Source: LMUY01 sp965199095
GTDB taxonomy: Bacteria > Pseudomonadota > Alphaproteobacteria > Acetobacterales > Acetobacteraceae
Reading direction: 5' to 3'
Assembly: GCA_965199095.1 (NCBI GenBank)
Contig: CBDAQM010000009.1
Location: 69,687 to 133,686 of the forward strand
DNA length: 64,000 nucleotides
The notes beneath the pieces were generated by a model. It saw only the letters and a program-made list of their open reading frames with translations. It ran no database searches and was not told the origin of the DNA. This document shows, in pieces, positions 59,423 through 64,000 of the stretch; the stretch's first letter is position 1, and every line of letters begins with the position of its first letter. The position numbers were made by a program, and so were the translations under genes.

Positions 59423-60577
59423 TCAGGGCTCCTTGCCAGCGCCTTGGCGCAACCGCCGGAACGCTTCGGCAAAGGCGCTGGTCCGTTCCAGAAGGGCGGC
59501 GCCGTCGATGGACGCGAGCTCCGTCGCCAGGAAGTGGGCGACGTGGCGGGCAAAATCGGCTTCACCCGTCTCGACGTATTTCGCGACGTCGAACCGGATG
59601 TCGCCGCAGAAGCCGCCCTGGCGGAGCAGGCCGAACAAGCCGGCGAAATCGATCAGCCCCACCGTGTTGTGCTGCTTGGCGCTCAGGATCGAGCCGGTGC
59701 CCGGCGGCGGGTCGAGCGTGAGGTAGGTCCTCGACCGGGGCGCCAGCACGCGGCGGAAGATTTCCATGTGGTCCAACCGGCGCGCCAGGAAGATCACCGT
59801 GCCGAGCGACCCGGCGCCGAGCAGCTCCAGGCCGTGGCAGGCCGAGCCTTCGGGGAAAACGATCACCTCCGCCTGGCGGTACAACTGCATCTGGTCGATC
59901 AGCGTCATGGTTTCGGGCCGCGCGATGGTGAAGCCTTGCTCCTCCAGCACGTGCTCGACATACCGCTCCCCCAGGAAGCCGCCGCCACCGGGCAGCGCGC
60001 TGCGGGAGACGTAGACCTTGGCGCGTTTGGGGGGGGCCACGGGCTGTTGCCGCAGCAGCCGGTCGGAGAACGCGGCGAGGCTGTCGAGATAGCCCGGCTT
60101 CGGCCCGCCCCCGAAATCGGAGCCTTGCTGGAAGACGTGGAGGTGTTCGACCACCCGGTCCTGCGTCTGGATCACGACGCGGGCTGGATCGACCGAGAAG
60201 AAGCGGTAGACATCCTGGCAGAACGCCGGCAGCGAGCCGAATGGCTGGGGCTGTTCGGCCACCGTCGAGATCAGGAGCAGCTTCCGTCCTGCGAGGTGTG
60301 GCATGGCCGGGAGCAGGCGATGCACCATTTCCGACATGAAGTGGCCGAAATGCTCGTAGACCGGACCGAGGTAGACGTACTCGCCCAGCAGCGGCTCGCT
60401 CGTCGCCTCATGACCATCGAACCAGTCGACCGGCTGGAAGTAGCGTGTGTGCCGCAACTCTTGCCAGGCCGCGTCCTGGATCACGGGGCCGCCATGGAAG
60501 CCGACGCCGGGTGCACCCACCATCGGGTGGCGGAACGCCAAGGTCGGGATGTTCTGGAAACTCTGGTGCTTCAGCAT
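59423..60577 (-). CDS. GT61/DUF563-type glycosyltransferase
   Basis: Taken from ATG 60577 the protein is 384 residues. It carries features of the DUF563 family: EYVYLGPVYEHFGHFMSEMV with HRLLPAMPHL, KVYVSRSALPGGGGFLGERY, EHVLEEQGFTIARPETMTLI and EVIVFPEGSACHGLELLGAG. The HFGHFMSE and SRSxLP elements are typical. Family members include plant xylosyltransferases; in bacteria they occur in polysaccharide loci. The long upstream frame to 60988 lies antisense to the porin end and was not used. Confidence 0.86.
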   Translation of the reverse strand: MLKHQSFQNIPTLAFRHPMVGAPGVGFHGGPVIQDAAWQELRHTRYFQPVDWFDGHEATSEPLLGEYVYLGPVYEHFGHFMSEMVHRLLPAMPHLAGRKLLLISTVAEQPQPFGSLPAFCQDVYRFFSVDPARVVIQTQDRVVEHLHVFQQGSDFGGGPKPGYLDSLAAFSDRLLRQQPVAPPKRAKVYVSRSALPGGGGFLGERYVEHVLEEQGFTIARPETMTLIDQMQLYRQAEVIVFPEGSACHGLELLGAGSLGTVIFLARRLDHMEIFRRVLAPRSRTYLTLDPPPGTGSILSAKQHNTVGLIDFAGLFGLLRQGGFCGDIRFDVAKYVETGEADFARHVAHFLATELASIDGAALLERTSAFAEAFRRLRQGAGKEP

Positions 60578-60747
60578 CGGATCGACCGCAGACTGCCCGC
60601 CAGCAACGCGCCGGCTCGCAGTATCCGGTGCGATGCGTCGATCTGCAATGCACGTCCTGCCCCTGAATTGGTTCCGTGTCTCCCCGATACGGCGGCCATG
60701 CCAGGGTTCCCTCTCGCATGGCCGCCGTATACGCTTCGTGTCGGCCG

Positions 60748-62496
60748 TTACTGGAACGGCAGGTATCGCAAGCTGAACATGAAGATGTCGTCGTCGGTGC
60801 CACGGTTGCCACCGCCGCCAGCAGCCGGCACACCCTTGAAAATGTTCCGCTGTGTGTAGGAATACTGCAGTCCCGCCTCCACCGTGCCGTAATTGCCGTG
60901 CAGGAAGCGCCACCAGCCACCCAGCGAGCCCTGGACGATGCTTCTGGTGTTCGCCGTGCAGGTGGCAGTGCTCAGTTCCACGTCGCACCCGGCATTCGAG
61001 TAGGCCGGGTTGCCATATCCATAGGCCTTCCCGCCGGAATTGAAATACTTGGCGCCGATCTGTTCGGTTCCAACATACGAGTAGAGGTCGACTTCCGGAA
61101 TCGGGTGGGCGGTCAACCCGGCCAGCGCCTGAACCTCCGGCAGCGGCCTGGGCGCCCCGCTGGGTCCAATCGTCGAATCAGGCAATTGGCCCGAGCCATA
61201 GCGGCCGATGCCGTAGCCGGCCAGGCCGCTCAACTGGAAAGCCAGCTTGGAGCCGAGAATGGGCAGGATCGTACCGCCGCCCACGCCGCCGGCGAGCCGG
61301 GTGTTGCCCGTGCCGTTGCCCACGACGGCGACACGGTCCTGGAAGAAGCGCGCGAGGCCGAACACTTCGTAGTGGCCATAGCCCGGATCGGCCGCGCCCT
61401 TGAGGATGATGTCGGGTGCGATGTCGGTGCTGTAAGACGCCGTCGGGTCGAGCTGGGCGAGTCCGGTGTTGTTGAAGTTGACCGTCTCACCGGCTGCCAC
61501 GCCGGTGCCGTTGGTCCCGACCGAATAGACGGCTTGCGGCGCTTCCAGCGATGCGGCGAGCCAGTACTTGCCCTCATCGAACCCCTTTGCGACGCGCAGT
61601 TGCGGCTGCCGCGCCCAGGTGAAGCCCGGCACGTATTGCGCGTCGATCGTATAGGGTACGTTCTCCTGGTGCGGGGTGACACCTTGCTTGAACAGCGTCG
61701 CCAAGCTCCAGGACTGGCCGGCCAAGACATGCAGGTCGAGCGGGTCGTCATCATAGCTGAAATAGGCCTGGCGCAAGCGTGGGGTGTAGCTGTTGCTCTC
61801 GTTGCTGTTCGCGGTCCCCGCGGCGCCGAGAAGGTCGAGTTCCGCGTAGGCCTCGGCATGCTGGGTGGCGCTGATGTCGCCCTGCATCAGCAGGGAGAAG
61901 CGGCTCTGCTGAGAGGTGAGCCGGAACTCGCCTTCGTGGTATTGCTGGCTCTGCCCGAGCGGGATGGCGTTAAAGTTGGACCCGATGCTCGTCGTCTCGT
62001 TCCTGGTGCGATACAGGCCTTCGAGTGCGACGAAACCGCCGAGCTGGACCGTGATCCCGCCGATATGGAACGTGCCGAGAGGGCCCGCGGTGCCAGCGTT
62101 TTGAGCACCAGAAGAAGGTGACGGGCCATTGATATTCAGCGACGTCCACTCCGTTTTCGGCGATGGATACTCCGGATGCGCTGGCCCCAGTCCGAGCCCC
62201 GATTGCTCCGGCACGCTGCTGACGGGCCTGAAGCCGGGCGGCCTCGGCAGATTGGCCACTGTGGTTTGCGTCTGCTCGGCCGTGGCGCGGGCTCTGGCGG
62301 CGTCTTCCTGCGCCGCCCGCAGGGCTGCGTCCTTTGCTGCCATGTCCCGCTTGATCTTTGCCAGTTCGGCATTGAGGGTGCGGATTTGCGCCTGGATGGC
62401 GTTGATCTGGTCGGCGGACTGCGCCCAGGCGGGCGTTGCGACAATGAAGGCGCTCGCTGCGAGCAAAGCGATCCGACGGCGTTGTTGGCGATGCAT
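60748..62496 (-). CDS. outer-membrane porin with N-terminal coiled coil (DcaP-like)
   Basis: From ATG 62496 the protein is 582 residues. A cleavable signal peptide is visible (RRRIALLAASAFIVATPAWA, cleavage before QSADQ), followed by a coiled coil (about 27-75, INAIQAQIRTLNAELAKIKR), a Pro/Gly linker and an extended beta-barrel region. It begins FHIGGITVQLGGFVALEGLY and ends with aromatic FMFSLRYLPFQ, as expected for outer-membrane insertion. The coiled coil plus GG-F-V strand resembles the trimeric DcaP porin family. Substrate is unknown; it is adjacent to but probably separate from the capsule locus. Confidence 0.82.
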   Translation of the reverse strand: MHRQQRRRIALLAASAFIVATPAWAQSADQINAIQAQIRTLNAELAKIKRDMAAKDAALRAAQEDAARARATAEQTQTTVANLPRPPGFRPVSSVPEQSGLGLGPAHPEYPSPKTEWTSLNINGPSPSSGAQNAGTAGPLGTFHIGGITVQLGGFVALEGLYRTRNETTSIGSNFNAIPLGQSQQYHEGEFRLTSQQSRFSLLMQGDISATQHAEAYAELDLLGAAGTANSNESNSYTPRLRQAYFSYDDDPLDLHVLAGQSWSLATLFKQGVTPHQENVPYTIDAQYVPGFTWARQPQLRVAKGFDEGKYWLAASLEAPQAVYSVGTNGTGVAAGETVNFNNTGLAQLDPTASYSTDIAPDIILKGAADPGYGHYEVFGLARFFQDRVAVVGNGTGNTRLAGGVGGGTILPILGSKLAFQLSGLAGYGIGRYGSGQLPDSTIGPSGAPRPLPEVQALAGLTAHPIPEVDLYSYVGTEQIGAKYFNSGGKAYGYGNPAYSNAGCDVELSTATCTANTRSIVQGSLGGWWRFLHGNYGTVEAGLQYSYTQRNIFKGVPAAGGGGNRGTDDDIFMFSLRYLPFQ

Positions 62497-62976
62497 GGCT
62501 CCACCTCGATCGTGCGTGAGACGATTGCGGTCGTAGCCAGGCGACCGCTGGCCTGAAGTGTCAAAGCAATGACAGATCGAAGACACCACATGCGCTGTCA
62601 CTGCAAAGCCACAGGCATGCGGCCGAAGCACTTTGGCGGACTATCAAAGGTTGTGGACAAACGCCGTAAGGGTTTACCGGCCTCTGCTAGACGAACGACT
62701 GGTTCAAGATGAATGTCGTTGCTCGAACGCTCTCCATTTCGGCAGCCGTTCCTTGCCGAACGCTGACATGTACCAGCAATCGCCCGCCGTGAGTGTTCAT
62801 CAAGCGATGGCGGATTCGAGTGGCCAAGTTCTGCCCGCAAAAATCGACTGACATACAGCGTTTGTTCGTAGGTAGATCCTCAGACCCATGCCCTGCCCCA
62901 TCGTAGCCGGCGGCAGGACAGCAGGGGTGACCGCACAAGATCGGCCACCATTACGTCAACGGGGTTGCCACCGATC
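62497..62976. other. intergenic region upstream of porin gene
   Basis: This 480-bp stretch separates the CLC channel stop from the porin start, both on the minus strand. It holds only short frames without family resemblance or a clear ribosome binding site. It must include the porin promoter; I see no clear palindrome or riboswitch-like element. Confidence 0.5.
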
Positions 62977-64000
62977 TCACTGTGTTCCCGCGCCAGACGG
63001 AGTTGCATCCCGTTGCTGTTGGCGTCTGACCACCTCGGCATCGTTCAGACGTGCGTCGTAGATCGAGCGTGGCTCGATCGTCCGGGCGACCAACGTCGCA
63101 AGCGCCACGACCAGCAGCATCGGCACAATGGCTGCCCTTGCCTGTCCCGTGAGTTCCATCATCAGCACCACGGTCGAAATCGGCCCTTGCGTCGTTGCCG
63201 CTAGGATCGCACCCGCCCCGAGCACCGCGAACAGACCCGGCGGCGTGCCCGGCCATACCAATCCCCAGGTGTAGCCGAGCACACCACCGAGCATGGCGCC
63301 CAAGGCCAGCGAGGGGGTGAACAGGCCGCCCGGCGCACCGCTCCCCAGGCACAGGATCGTTGCGGCGGGTTTCAGAACCAGCAAGGCCGCCAGCAGCAAC
63401 GGCGCAACCTGCCCGGTGAACGCCAGTTGTGCCACGTCGCGGCCGTTGCCCAGAAGCTGCGGAAACCAGATCGACACGATGCCGAGCACCGTCAGCGCGA
63501 GGACGGGAACGACGACACGCCGGGTTCCCTTCGGCCGGTGATGGTCGGCCAGGGCGACCAGGCGGACATAGCCGACCGACACCACCCCGGCGATCGGGCC
63601 CGCGATGAGCGCCCAAACGGCGCTGGACACCGACCCGGCATACACCGGAATAGCATAGGTCGGCGCATCCGGCAGGAAGGCCCAGGACATGCCTGTCGCG
63701 ATCAGCGACGTGACCAGAGCGGGCAGCACGTAGCGGAGCGCCAACTCGCCCCGCAAGACCTCCAATGCAAACAACGCACCCCCGAGAGGGACGCCATAGG
63801 CCGCCGCCATGCCAGCTCCTGCCCCGCAGGCGACCAGGAGGCGGCGGCTCTCGTCCGCGAGCCGGATCCGGTCGGACAGGAGGTTGGCGATGACGGCGCC
63901 CGTCTGCTTCGGTGCTCCCTCGCGCCCGAGCGAGGCGCCCATGCCGACGATCAGGATCGACAGCACGGCGCTGCCGAGCGTGCGCACGGCCGGCAGCCGG
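62977..64000 (-). CDS. CLC-family chloride channel/transporter (partial, N-terminus off window)
   Basis: The frame runs through the right edge, so the first helices, including the GSGIP motif, are missing. The visible 340 residues contain GASLGREGAPKQTGAVIA, where the gating Glu of the GREGP motif is kept but Pro is replaced by Ala. They also contain GAGAGMAAAYGVPLGGALFA, SGAPGGLFTPSLALGAMLGG (the GxFxP anion-binding loop) and GAGAILAATTQGPISTVVLM. The C-terminal cytoplasmic tail is short (about 35 residues) with no CBS domains. Presence of the gating glutamate fits either channel or H+/Cl- antiporter. Confidence 0.9.
   Translation of the reverse strand, partial: RLPAVRTLGSAVLSILIVGMGASLGREGAPKQTGAVIANLLSDRIRLADESRRLLVACGAGAGMAAAYGVPLGGALFALEVLRGELALRYVLPALVTSLIATGMSWAFLPDAPTYAIPVYAGSVSSAVWALIAGPIAGVVSVGYVRLVALADHHRPKGTRRVVVPVLALTVLGIVSIWFPQLLGNGRDVAQLAFTGQVAPLLLAALLVLKPAATILCLGSGAPGGLFTPSLALGAMLGGVLGYTWGLVWPGTPPGLFAVLGAGAILAATTQGPISTVVLMMELTGQARAAIVPMLLVVALATLVARTIEPRSIYDARLNDAEVVRRQQQRDATPSGAGTQ

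Noticed and set aside
59423..60988. GT61 protein starting at 60988
   Set aside because: The extra 137 residues are antisense-like to the porin end, rich in His/Arg, without family similarity.
1..64000. tRNA, rRNA or riboswitch genes
   Set aside because: None recognised by eye in the intergenic regions; a covariance-model scan would be needed to exclude small RNAs.

Overview
The window is GC-rich and densely coded, with family matches that fit an alphaproteobacterium, most likely an Acetobacteraceae/Rhodospirillales relative. The evidence is rpsA-sppA, secB near a Tim44-like gene, an OpgH glucosyltransferase, KpsC/KpsS capsule enzymes and a DcaP-like porin. This placement is inference from family resemblance and base composition; no rRNA or tRNA gene was seen.

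Layout. (1) 1-7.7 kb: one giant minus-strand gene that runs off the left edge. It encodes at least 2,558 residues made almost entirely of an eight-residue repeat, itself organised in a 576-bp (24-octad) higher-order unit. (2) 7.8-18.8 kb: housekeeping and small enzymes (SppA, ribosomal protein S1, SecB, two histidine phosphatases, a Tim44-like protein, a lone beta-class DNA methyltransferase, a LutA-like protein, a GNAT-Nudix fusion, a CinA-like protein, a deaminase) and a GH-A-like glycosidase. (3) 19.0-27.6 kb: a plus-strand glycan operon with two sugar epimerases, four glycosyltransferases (three CgeB-like), a zinc-type dehydrogenase and a Gfo/Idh/MocA oxidoreductase, nearly all with overlapping stop/start codons. 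(4) 27.6-33.7 kb: GT9-like, HAD, DoxX and GMC genes, a CsbD stress protein, and OpgH.

(5) 33.8-43.3 kb: a nine-gene minus-strand cluster: inositol-3-phosphate synthase, HD-domain protein, SAM methyltransferase, Gfo/Idh/MocA oxidoreductase, zinc-ribbon MBL-fold protein, YcaO protein, TIM-barrel isomerase, GT4 and PIG-L deacetylase. Most junctions overlap. The combination of inositol-phosphate synthase, GT4 and PIG-L recalls mycothiol-type pseudodisaccharide synthesis, but the YcaO, MBL and isomerase genes do not belong to that pathway. It is the best candidate here for an undescribed biosynthetic system. (6) 43.5-60.6 kb: gamma-glutamyltransferase, polysaccharide deacetylase, then a capsule/exopolysaccharide locus (flippase, several GT4s, priming sugar transferase, KpsS, KpsC, GT61), interrupted at 51.1-54.5 kb by a sensor without output domain, a lipoprotein and a lower-GC helical protein. 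(7) 60.7-64 kb: an outer-membrane porin and a CLC chloride channel cut by the right edge.

Two families of short interspersed repeats were found by eye: a ~118-bp double-hairpin element (two copies, each containing the stop codon of the neighbouring gene) and a ~95-115-bp palindromic element with arms of the type CCCTCTCCC...GGGAGAGGG (three copies, one supplying the ribosome binding site of the flippase gene).
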